DNA of 64,000 bases from Halovibrio variabilis. GTDB taxonomy: Bacteria; Pseudomonadota; Gammaproteobacteria; Pseudomonadales; Halomonadaceae. Positions 57,175 through 64,000 of the stretch are shown here, piece after piece. The position numbers were made by a program, and so were the translations under genes. How positions within the stretch are numbered: the stretch's first letter is position 1; every line of letters begins with the position of its first letter. The stretch spans positions 124,001 to 188,000 of the forward strand of contig NZ_BJXV01000006.1 in NCBI RefSeq assembly GCF_007991175.1, read 5' to 3'. The notes under the pieces are model-generated. The model had not been told where the DNA came from and ran no database searches. It worked only from the letters and a program-made list of their open reading frames with translations.

Positions 57175-57737
57175 GCGTGCTGACCGGCGTGACGCCCTTC
57201 TTGAAGCTCTTCGAGTAACTTGGCGTTAAAGGCATCCAAGTCTTTGGGCGTACGGCTGGTCACAAGCCCGCTATCCACGACAACCGGCTCGTCGACCCAC
57301 TCAACGCCTGCATTGCGCAAGTCCTGGGCAACGCTGGGTACTGACGTCATACGACGGCCTTCAACCACTTCCGCGTTGATTAAAATCCACGGTGCGTGGC
57401 AAATAGCCGCCACTGGCTTTCCGGCTTGGAAAAACGCTTTGACGAAGCTCAACGCCTCTTCGTTGGTGCGCAGCTCATCGGGGTTAAACAGACCACCCGG
57501 CAGCACCAGCGTGTGATAGTCAGACTCACTGGCATCGGCAAGGGCTTTATCAGCCGCGTAGGTGTCGCCCCAGTCGGTTTCTGCCCAGGCGCGAATCCCT
57601 TTCCCGTCAGGCGTTACCACGTGAACCTCAACCCCCTCCTTTTGCAGGGTGGCGCGCGGCACGCTCAGCTCGGATTCTTCAAAACCGTTGGTGGCTAAAA
57701 TAGCCACGCGTTTACCGTTGAGTGCTTGTTTCATCAT
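57171..57737 (-). CDS. DJ-1/PfpI-family protein
   Basis: This 188-residue class I glutamine amidotransferase-like protein has the nucleophile elbow AICHAPW (Cys113, His114) and the acidic GFEESEL near the N-terminus (Glu20), as in PfpI/YhbO-type general stress proteins. Proposed roles in the family include protease, chaperone and glycation repair, the last disputed. Two adjacent ATGs (57737, 57734) follow AAGGAG. It overlaps the App1-type gene by ATGA and is divergent from tupB. Confidence 0.88.
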   Translation of the reverse strand: MMKQALNGKRVAILATNGFEESELSVPRATLQKEGVEVHVVTPDGKGIRAWAETDWGDTYAADKALADASESDYHTLVLPGGLFNPDELRTNEEALSFVKAFFQAGKPVAAICHAPWILINAEVVEGRRMTSVPSVAQDLRNAGVEWVDEPVVVDSGLVTSRTPKDLDAFNAKLLEELQEGRHAGQHA

Positions 57738-57842
57738 GCTCTCCTTTTCGTGATGATGTGCGTTTATAACGCCACACCAGTGTGGTGCATACAACAACAG
57801 CGTCAAGCTATCCTGCTAGCCACTACCTGAATACTAGATAAG

Positions 57843-57943
57843 CCATGGGTGTAATGTAAACCATGGGTGCAATCGACTATTTTTCAGTACATCATGCCAA
57901 TTCTCGTACAACAGTTTCCGTACCACAATTCTCGCACAACAGT
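57843..57943. promoter_or_regulatory. Repeated motifs in the tup promoter region
   Basis: Two direct-repeat pairs lie in the 220-bp region between the DJ-1 gene and tupB. CCATGGGTGTAAT (57843-57855) recurs as CCATGGGTGCAAT (57861-57873), and TTCTCGTACAACAGT (57901-57915) recurs with one mismatch at 57929-57943. Spacings are 18 and 28 bases. They could be regulator sites or local duplications. No clear -35/-10 pair was fixed. Confidence 0.45.
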
Positions 57944-57957
57944 GATGCCGGCGTTCA

Positions 57958-58662
57958 ATGCAGACCAGTGACAACCCCTTTAGTACCGCTCTTAGCCTAA
58001 TCGTGAATATGGATAGCGCGCTACTCTCAATCGTGCAGTTATCACTCCAGGTATCGCTGATGGCGGTGATAATCGCCAGCGTATTGGCTCTGCCCTTAGG
58101 CGCAGCCCTGGCGCTATGGCGCTTTCCTGGACGTAACGTCGTCATTGTCGCCCTTAATGCCCTGATGGGCTTGCCGCCAGTGGTCGCCGGGCTGTGCGTC
58201 TATCTACTGCTTTCGCGCGCAGGCCCGCTGGGCGAGTGGGGGCTACTGTTTACCCCCACGGCCATGGTGATCGCCCAAGTGATCCTGGTACTACCGATTA
58301 TCGCCGCCCTTACCCGCCAGCAGGTTGAGGCACTTCACGGCGAGTATGCCGAGCAGTTGAACTCACTGGGGCTGTCGCGCCTAAGCATGATCCCGACACT
58401 GCTGTGGGATGCGCGCTTCGGGCTGCTCACGGTAATCCTGGCAGGTTTTGGCCGCGCCAGCGCCGAAGTGGGCGCGGTGATGATAGTAGGCGGTAACATT
58501 GATGGTGTCACCCGCGTGATGACCACCAGCATTGTGCTGGAAACCAGCAAAGGCAACCTGCCCATGGCGCTTGGTTTGGGGATCATTCTGCTCGCGCTGG
58601 TGACCATGATTAATGCCATCGCTCATATAATCGGCGAAACGGCTAAAAGGCGGCTAGGATGA
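57958..58662 (+). CDS. tupB: Tungstate ABC transporter permease TupB
   Basis: TupB is the inner-membrane part of a high-affinity tungstate importer. The 234-residue protein has five or six membrane segments and the EAA loop LHGEYAEQLNSLGLSRLSMIPTLLWDARFGLLTVILAGFGRASAEVG split across conserved positions. An ATG at 58009 (MDSALLSIV) is an alternative start, since the first 17 residues are not conserved and no strong ribosome-binding site precedes either. It overlaps tupC by four bases. Confidence 0.88.
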   Translation: MQTSDNPFSTALSLIVNMDSALLSIVQLSLQVSLMAVIIASVLALPLGAALALWRFPGRNVVIVALNALMGLPPVVAGLCVYLLLSRAGPLGEWGLLFTPTAMVIAQVILVLPIIAALTRQQVEALHGEYAEQLNSLGLSRLSMIPTLLWDARFGLLTVILAGFGRASAEVGAVMIVGGNIDGVTRVMTTSIVLETSKGNLPMALGLGIILLALVTMINAIAHIIGETAKRRLG

Positions 58663-59390
58663 ACGCACATCACACGCCTCCCGTCGCTACCCTTGAGCTC
58701 GATAGCGTGGGTTTTATTCATCGCGGCCATACACTGCTTAAGCCCACTTCGTTGCGCCTATCAGGCTGCCAGCGAACGCTCATTATGGGCCCCAACGGCG
58801 CCGGCAAAAGCCTGCTTATGCGACTGGCCCACGGCCTGATAACGCCCACTAGCGGCTCAGTACGCTGGCAAGGCAGCCCACCCGCTCAAGCGATGGTATT
58901 CCAGCGCCCCGTGCTGCTGCGCCGCTCCGCGCTGGATAACCTGACCTATGTGCTAGCCATCAACAAAGCGCCACGACCAGAACTGACAACATTAACCCGC
59001 AAAGCACAGGCGATGAGTGCCCTTGAGAAGTTTGGCTTAGCGCATCTCGCCAAACGCCCAGCGCGGGTGCTTTCCGGCGGCGAACAGCAGCGTTTAACGT
59101 TAGCACGGGCGTGGCTACTCAATCCCCAAGTGCTGTTTTTAGACGAGCCCACCTCGGCGCTAGACCCCGCTGCCATCAAGGCCGTTGAAGATGCCGTACT
59201 GGAGTTTCATCACAGCGGTACACGCATTGTTATGACCACGCACGACTTGCACCAAGCACGCCGCTTAGCCAATGACATCGTGTTTTTGCATAACGGCGAA
59301 TTACTTGAACATACCCCTGCCAGCGACTTTTTTACCGCCCCCGCCTCACGCGAGGCGAAGGCGTTTATTCGCGGCGAGTTGGTTTGGTAG
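58659..59390 (+). CDS. tupC: Tungstate ABC transporter ATPase TupC
   Basis: TupC drives tungstate uptake. The 243-residue protein has Walker A GPNGAGKS, the Q-loop AMVFQRPVLLRRSALDNL, signature LSGGEQQRLTLARAW, Walker B VLFLDEPTSALD and the switch histidine TTHDLHQA. RPVLLRRSALDN is common in TupC proteins. It overlaps tupB and is followed after 47 bp by tupA. Confidence 0.88.
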   Translation: MNAHHTPPVATLELDSVGFIHRGHTLLKPTSLRLSGCQRTLIMGPNGAGKSLLMRLAHGLITPTSGSVRWQGSPPAQAMVFQRPVLLRRSALDNLTYVLAINKAPRPELTTLTRKAQAMSALEKFGLAHLAKRPARVLSGGEQQRLTLARAWLLNPQVLFLDEPTSALDPAAIKAVEDAVLEFHHSGTRIVMTTHDLHQARRLANDIVFLHNGELLEHTPASDFFTAPASREAKAFIRGELVW

Positions 59391-59437
59391 CCCCCGATCA
59401 GCCGTGGAATTAAACATCCTCATCAAGGAGCAATAAC

Positions 59438-60250
59438 ATGAATAAGGCCAGCGCATTTATTTTCGCAGGTACCCTGGGACTGACCATCAGCGGCACGTTG
59501 ATGGCGGCGGATGACGACTACATTACGCTGGCCTCCACCACCTCTACCGAAAATTCAGGTCTATTTGACGCCATCATCCCCGCATTTACCGAAGCGACGG
59601 GGATTGATGTGCGGGTGGTCGCCGTGGGTACCGGCCAAGCGTTTGAAATCGGCCGCCGTGGCGATGCCGATAGCCTGCTGGTGCACGACACCGCTGGCGA
59701 AAAGCAGTTTGTGGCAGACGGCTACGCCACGGAACGTCTGGATGTGATGTACAACGATTTCGTCATCGTTGGCCCCAGCGATGACCCTGCGGGCATCAGC
59801 GATAGCGAAACCGTTGTTGATGCCATGCAGCGTATTGCAAAGAGCGAGTCACCCTTCGCCTCGCGCGGCGATGACAGCGGCACGAATCGCGCCGAGCTGC
59901 GTTTATGGGAAGATGCGGGCATTACTCCCCAGGGCGAGTGGTACCGCGAATTGGGGAGCGGCATGGGGCCCACGCTGAATACCGCTGCGGGTATGGATGC
60001 CTACGCTATGACTGACCGCGCCACCTGGGTCGCCTTTAACAACCCACAAGACCTTGCCTTGCTATATGAAGGCGATGAAGCACTGTTTAATCAGTACGGC
60101 AGCCTACTGCTCTCAGAAGAACGTCACCCGCACTTGAAGCATGACTTGGCCGCCCAGTGGCACGAGTGGCTGGTGTCTGAACAAGGCCAGCAAGCGATTG
60201 CGGATTTTGAGGTAGACGGCCAGCAGCTGTTTTTCCCCAACGCTGAGTAA
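59438..60250 (+). CDS. tupA: Tungstate-binding periplasmic protein TupA
   Basis: TupA captures tungstate in the periplasm. The 270-residue protein has a signal peptide (about 1-23, ending LMAAD), then ITLASTTSTENSGLFDAIIPAF, whose TTST segment is the oxyanion-binding signature, and SPFASRGDDSGTNRAELRLWEDAG. Gene order is B-C-A, with the binding protein last, which differs from the more common tupA-first order. A hairpin follows its stop. Tungstate rather than molybdate is predicted from the family motif. Confidence 0.88.
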   Translation: MNKASAFIFAGTLGLTISGTLMAADDDYITLASTTSTENSGLFDAIIPAFTEATGIDVRVVAVGTGQAFEIGRRGDADSLLVHDTAGEKQFVADGYATERLDVMYNDFVIVGPSDDPAGISDSETVVDAMQRIAKSESPFASRGDDSGTNRAELRLWEDAGITPQGEWYRELGSGMGPTLNTAAGMDAYAMTDRATWVAFNNPQDLALLYEGDEALFNQYGSLLLSEERHPHLKHDLAAQWHEWLVSEQGQQAIADFEVDGQQLFFPNAE

Positions 60251-60268
60251 TATTTGCACTTAATTAAA

Positions 60269-60301
60269 CACAACGGCCCGCTTTAAAAGCGGGCCGTTGT
60301 G
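60269..60301. terminator. Shared terminator hairpin between tupA and cysN
   Basis: A perfect 13-bp stem (CACAACGGCCCGC and its complement) with a 7-base loop lies 18 bp after the tupA stop and 55 bp past the cysN stop. On the minus strand it is followed by TTTAATTAA, so it probably serves both convergent operons. Confidence 0.75.
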
Positions 60302-60356
60302 CTTAGAGCCGTTTTAGTGCAATTCTTTTCGTGCAGCTCTTTCGTGAGCAAAATAG

Positions 60357-61799
60357 TTAGCGGTTAAATAACCCGCTGATATCTTTGGCTTCCCAGTGAG
60401 GAAAGTGCTTGCGCACCAGCGCATTCAAGTCACGCTCAAACGCCGCCCAGTCGGTGGTGTTGGCAGCCGCTTCTGGGGTGCTGGCCGTGCCGCGAATCAT
60501 CCCGGCACCGACGGTCACGTTGGTCAGCCGGTCCACGATAATAAAGCTGCCGGTACCCGGGCTGGTGCGATAATTATCGACAGGAATAGCAGCAGTCAAC
60601 TCCACATCGCAGCGGGCAATGGCATTCAATCCCAGCGAATGGGTGGCATGCTTCTCCAGGGTATTCACATCGATTTGGTAATCAATCGACCTGACTTGGC
60701 CGGAAAGATCCCGCGTGGCGAGTTTGAAATCAAACAATTTACCCGGCGTTAATACCTCTTCATGCATCCAGACAATATCGGCTTGAAAGGTATTCGAAAG
60801 CGGCAGTTCGCTATCCGCCTCTACCAACCAATCGCCGCGAGAGATATCGATTTCATCTTCCAAGGTCACCGTAATCGCCTGGCCTGGATAAGCGGCCGCA
60901 AGGTCGCCGTCAAAAGTGACAATCCGAGCAACGCGCGATGTTTTACCCGAAGGCAGTACTTTAATGGCTTGGCCGGGGCGCAATACACCCGCTGCCAAGG
61001 TGCCGCAGTAACCGCGAAAATCAAGGTTCGGGCGGTTCACGTACTGCACCGGCAAGCGTAGATCGCTTAAGTTTTGGTCGCGGGTAATTTCGACGCTTTC
61101 CAATAGCTCAATCAGCGTCTGGCCTTGATAATCGGGGGTAAAATACCAGGGCGTTTGTTCGCTGGGATTGACCACGTTATCGCCATTCAGCGCCGACATC
61201 GGCACAAAGCGAATATCCGGCGCCTTCAGGTTTTCAGCAAACGCTTGGTATTCGGCAACGATTTCATTGAAGCGCTGCTCGGAGAACCCCACCAGATCCA
61301 TCTTATTGACCGCAATCACCAAGTGCTGAATGCCCAGCAGGTCGGCAATGAAGCTGTGGCGGCGGGTTTGCGTCTGTACGCCGTAGCGAGCATCGATCAG
61401 GATAATCGCTAAGCTGGCCGTTGACGCGCCCGTGGCCATGTTGCGCGTGTACTGCTCGTGGCCAGGGGTATCGGCGATAATAAACTTGCGCTTATCGGTG
61501 GAGAAAAAGCGGTACGCCACATCAATGGTAATGCCCTGCTCACGCTCGGACTGCAGGCCATCGACCAATAGCGCTAGATCGACCGTATCACCGGTAGTGC
61601 CGCTGGTTTTAGAGGCCTGGGTGATCGCCGCCAACTGATCTTCGAAGATCATTTTCGAGTCGTGGAGCAGACGGCCAATCAGCGTCGATTTGCCGTCGTC
61701 GACGCTGCCGCAGGTGATAAAACGCAGCAGGTCCTTGTTTTCGTGCTCGTGCAGGTACTGCTCGATATTGTCGGCGATTAAACTGGATTGGTGAGACAT
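60357..61799 (-). CDS. cysN: CysN, sulfate adenylyltransferase large subunit
   Basis: CysN is the GTPase subunit that powers APS formation by CysD. The 480-residue protein is EF-Tu-like: [15 protein letters not shown] (G1), [12 protein letters not shown] (G3), NKMD (G4), then two beta-barrel domains. It has no C-terminal APS kinase (CysC), unlike the fused form. ATG 61799 ([16 protein letters not shown]) lies inside the CysD stop region by one base of spacing; the open frame upstream is unconserved. Confidence 0.96.
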   Translation of the reverse strand: MSHQSSLIADNIEQYLHEHENKDLLRFITCGSVDDGKSTLIGRLLHDSKMIFEDQLAAITQASKTSGTTGDTVDLALLVDGLQSEREQGITIDVAYRFFSTDKRKFIIADTPGHEQYTRNMATGASTASLAIILIDARYGVQTQTRRHSFIADLLGIQHLVIAVNKMDLVGFSEQRFNEIVAEYQAFAENLKAPDIRFVPMSALNGDNVVNPSEQTPWYFTPDYQGQTLIELLESVEITRDQNLSDLRLPVQYVNRPNLDFRGYCGTLAAGVLRPGQAIKVLPSGKTSRVARIVTFDGDLAAAYPGQAITVTLEDEIDISRGDWLVEADSELPLSNTFQADIVWMHEEVLTPGKLFDFKLATRDLSGQVRSIDYQIDVNTLEKHATHSLGLNAIARCDVELTAAIPVDNYRTSPGTGSFIIVDRLTNVTVGAGMIRGTASTPEAAANTTDWAAFERDLNALVRKHFPHWEAKDISGLFNR

Positions 61800-61800
61800 A

Positions 61801-62778
61801 TTAAAAGTACCCCTCGCGCTTTTTCTTCTCCATCGAACCCACTTGGTCGCGATCGATGGCGCGGCCACTGCGCTCACTGGTACGGGTCAGCAGCATCTCT
61901 TGAATGATTTCCGGAAGCGTCGCGGCTTCGGATTCCACCGCGCCGGTCAGCGGGTAGCAGCCCAGGGTTCTAAACCGCACCGATTTCTCCTCCGGCACTT
62001 CGCCGGGCGCCAGCGGCAGGCGGTCGTCATCGACCATGACTTGCATGCCGTCGCGCTCGACCACCGGGCGCTTGGCCGAGTAGTAGAGGGGCACGATGGG
62101 GATCGACTCTAAGTAAATGTACTGCCAGATATCCAACTCGGTCCAATTGGAGAGCGGGAAAACGCGAATCGACTCGCCTTTGTTGACCTTGGCGTTATAC
62201 ACGTTCCACAGCTCAGGACGCTGATTCTTGGGGTCCCAGCGGTGATACTTATCGCGGAATGAATAAACGCGTTCTTTCGCACGTGTGGCTTCTTCATCCC
62301 GACGGGCACCACCAAACGCCGCGTCAAACCCGTATTTATCCAGCGCCTGCTTGAGCGCCTGGGTTTTCATGATATCGGTGTATTTGGCACTGCCGTGATC
62401 GAAGGGGTTGATATTGGCTGCCCGCCCCTCTTCGTTGGTATGCACGATCAATTCCATCCCTGCTTCCGCCGCCATCCGGTTGCGGAACTCAATCATCTCG
62501 CGAAACTTCCAAGTGGTATCCACATGCAGCAGCGGGAATGGCGGCGTACCGGGGTAAAAGGCTTTGCGCGCCAGGTGCAGCATTACCGAAGAGTCTTTAC
62601 CAATGGAGTACATCATCACCGGGTTGGAAAACTCGGCAGCGACTTCACGAATAATATGGATAGACTCGGCTTCTAATTGCTTGAGGTGGGTCAAGCGCGC
62701 AGCGTCAGGGGTGTTAAAAGCCTCTCCCTGTGGCGCTGAAGACCGCTCCTTTGAAGACATAGTAGACAATTGGGTCAT
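61801..62778 (-). CDS. cysD: CysD, sulfate adenylyltransferase small subunit
   Basis: CysD adenylylates sulfate to APS, the first step of assimilatory sulfate reduction. The 325-residue protein has the PP-loop [20 protein letters not shown] and the C-terminal [27 protein letters not shown], both typical. It has about 20 more N-terminal residues than usual: homology begins at [14 protein letters not shown], so a later start is possible, though a GAGGTAAGGGG site favours 62778. It precedes cysN by one base. Confidence 0.96.
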   Translation of the reverse strand: MTQLSTMSSKERSSAPQGEAFNTPDAARLTHLKQLEAESIHIIREVAAEFSNPVMMYSIGKDSSVMLHLARKAFYPGTPPFPLLHVDTTWKFREMIEFRNRMAAEAGMELIVHTNEEGRAANINPFDHGSAKYTDIMKTQALKQALDKYGFDAAFGGARRDEEATRAKERVYSFRDKYHRWDPKNQRPELWNVYNAKVNKGESIRVFPLSNWTELDIWQYIYLESIPIVPLYYSAKRPVVERDGMQVMVDDDRLPLAPGEVPEEKSVRFRTLGCYPLTGAVESEAATLPEIIQEMLLTRTSERSGRAIDRDQVGSMEKKKREGYF

Positions 62779-62938
62779 GGCCCCTTACCTCACAAGAACA
62801 AGCTCGTCACTTAAGCTAAAGAATATTGTATGTTCGAATGCGGGTAGGGTAACGCCGAGTTGATAATAACCCAAAAGAATTAATAACTATCTTTTTATTC
62901 CTAAATCACCTATCCAAGAATGAGACAGGGATAATCTT

Positions 62939-63685
62939 CTAATTGATGCGCTCAATCCAGCTCTGCCACTCGCTTCCCTGGGCATCGCTCCACACCAAAT
63001 CGACCACGCGATAGCCCGGGCGCGAGGCCTCGTCGACCGCAAACTGCTCGGCGCCGGGCAGAAACTGATCGGCCATCGCCGGGCAGCCATAAACGTCAAT
63101 GGTGGCATCGCCGGTACGGTGGTGCTCGGCATAGGCTTGATGAACATGGCCGAAGAGGATGAGTTTGACCTGGACGTGTTGACTTAGCAGCTGCCAAAAC
63201 GCGTCGCGGTCTTGCAGGCCAATGGCATCCATCCACGCCGCCCCAACGTCCACCGGCGGGTGGTGCATGGCAATTAGGGTGGGTCTGTCATCCTTCTCTA
63301 ACTGCTTAGCCAGCTTGGCTAGCCGCTCGCTGCCCAGCTCCCCAAAAGGCTTGCCCTCCACCTGAGTATTGAGCAGCAGAATGCGCCACGACCCCATATC
63401 CACCTGATCGACCATTGGCCGCTCGGCCGCCATGAACTCGGGTTGATCGTGATTACCCGGCAGCCAGTACCAGGGGCAAGGCAACTGCTCCATCGCCTCT
63501 ACCGCCAAAGCGTAAGAGTCAGCGGTTTCATCCTGGCTGATATCACCGGTAAACAGCACGATATCGGGCTGTTCGGCGATAACGGCGCTCAGCACCTGTT
63601 GAAACTGCCGCCAAGGCACCCCCGCACGGGAGCGCGCCTGGGTATCCGCGTAGAGGTGAGCGTCAGTAATCTGCACCACACGCAT
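62939..63685 (-). CDS. cpdA: CpdA-type cyclic-nucleotide phosphodiesterase
   Basis: CpdA hydrolyses 3',5'-cAMP and lowers CRP signalling. The 248-residue metallophosphoesterase has metal motifs QITDAHL (D8, H10), FTGDIS, LPGNHD, HHPP and LFGHVHQ. ATG 63685 overlaps the stop of the next gene upstream (TAATG). The frame extends to 63742 but inside that gene. Position beside a yqiB-type gene is as in E. coli and Pseudomonas. cAMP as substrate is inferred from family and neighbour. Confidence 0.9.
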   Translation of the reverse strand: MRVVQITDAHLYADTQARSRAGVPWRQFQQVLSAVIAEQPDIVLFTGDISQDETADSYALAVEAMEQLPCPWYWLPGNHDQPEFMAAERPMVDQVDMGSWRILLLNTQVEGKPFGELGSERLAKLAKQLEKDDRPTLIAMHHPPVDVGAAWMDAIGLQDRDAFWQLLSQHVQVKLILFGHVHQAYAEHHRTGDATIDVYGCPAMADQFLPGAEQFAVDEASRPGYRVVDLVWSDAQGSEWQSWIERIN

Positions 63686-64000
63686 TAAGGCATCTCCGAT
63701 GCATAGTGAGCGTGACCGTGAGCAAGGCCGTGCGCTAACCACTCGCCTAAGAAGCGGTTGAGCTGAAGCTTCTCATCCGGCTGATGCATACGCGCATTGG
63801 GATAGCGGTAGCGGCCATTAAAGTGGCGCTCACGCTGAAAATCAGTCACCTCCGCCATGCGCACATCGTGATACAGGTGTACGCGCATACGCGGACCTTC
63901 CAACACCTTATCAAGCGGGCCGGTTTGGGAGACATCCACCATGGTGGTGTAAGGCGCCTGCTCGTGAATATAAAGCTGCAAATCACCAAAATGCTGCTTA
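63685..64000 (-). CDS. yqiB: DUF1249 protein, YqiB-type (N-terminus outside window)
   Basis: About 105 C-terminal residues are present and the frame is open to the right edge. The sequence MRVHLYHDVRMAEVTDFQ...GRYRYPNARMHQPDEKLQLNRFLGEWL matches the conserved C-terminal part of E. coli YqiB. Molecular function is unknown. Its stop overlaps the cpdA start, indicating coupled translation; in E. coli nudF, yqiB and cpdA are linked, so nudF may lie just beyond. Confidence 0.88.
   Translation of the reverse strand, partial: KQHFGDLQLYIHEQAPYTTMVDVSQTGPLDKVLEGPRMRVHLYHDVRMAEVTDFQRERHFNGRYRYPNARMHQPDEKLQLNRFLGEWLAHGLAHGHAHYASEMP

Noticed and set aside
62779..62938. AT-rich DNA before cysD as a CysB-controlled promoter
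   Set aside because: CysB sites are poorly defined and no specific match could be shown by eye.

Overview
The window looks like a moderately halophilic gammaproteobacterium, most likely of the Halomonadaceae (Halomonas or a close relative). Grounds: protein sequences and gene order of the Pseudomonas/Halomonas type, a Mrp/Pha multisubunit Na+/H+ antiporter, and a fairly high GC content throughout. This is judged by eye; no database search was run. No rRNA, tRNA, CRISPR array or insertion sequence was recognised.

Region 1 (1-16944) is conserved housekeeping DNA. On the minus strand it reads nnr-tsaE-amiB-mutL-miaA-hfq-hflX-hflK (the last runs off the left edge), an order shared with E. coli and Pseudomonas. 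Divergent from it are queG, rsgA, rhdA and psd, with orn, epmA and efp on the opposite strand and epmB leading right. EF-P, its lysyl ligase EpmA and the aminomutase EpmB lie together.

Region 2 (about 17060-27230) is a guanidine-assimilation operon. A guanidine-I (ykkC) riboswitch precedes an ABC importer (binding protein, permease, ATPase), two urea-carboxylase-associated proteins (the CgdAB-type carboxyguanidine deiminase), a biotin-dependent urea/guanidine carboxylase and allophanate hydrolase, and an intrinsic terminator follows. Guanidine would be imported, carboxylated, deiminated to allophanate and split to ammonia and CO2.

Region 3 (27230-36100) is accessory. It holds a two-gene membrane-bound PQQ dehydrogenase resembling SldB-SldA, a 72-residue unknown protein between two similar strong hairpins, a 4-bp overlapping pair of a CarB-like ATP-grasp ligase and a CocE/NonD-type serine hydrolase, and an FtsH-type protease that may be a second copy. 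The ligase-hydrolase pair is the best candidate for an undescribed system.

Region 4 (36143-44779) has leuA preceded by a bacterial voltage-gated cation channel with a calcium-channel-like filter, then the mrpAB-C-D-E-F-G antiporter operon. A cluster of REP-like palindromes separates it from serB.

Region 5 (45053-64000) has pgi-parE-parC-serB (minus), cmoA-PLD-cmoB (plus), a zinc metallopeptidase, a DJ-1/PfpI-App1 pair, a tungstate importer tupBCA behind repeated promoter DNA, cysDN for sulfate activation, and cpdA with a partial yqiB-type gene at the right edge.
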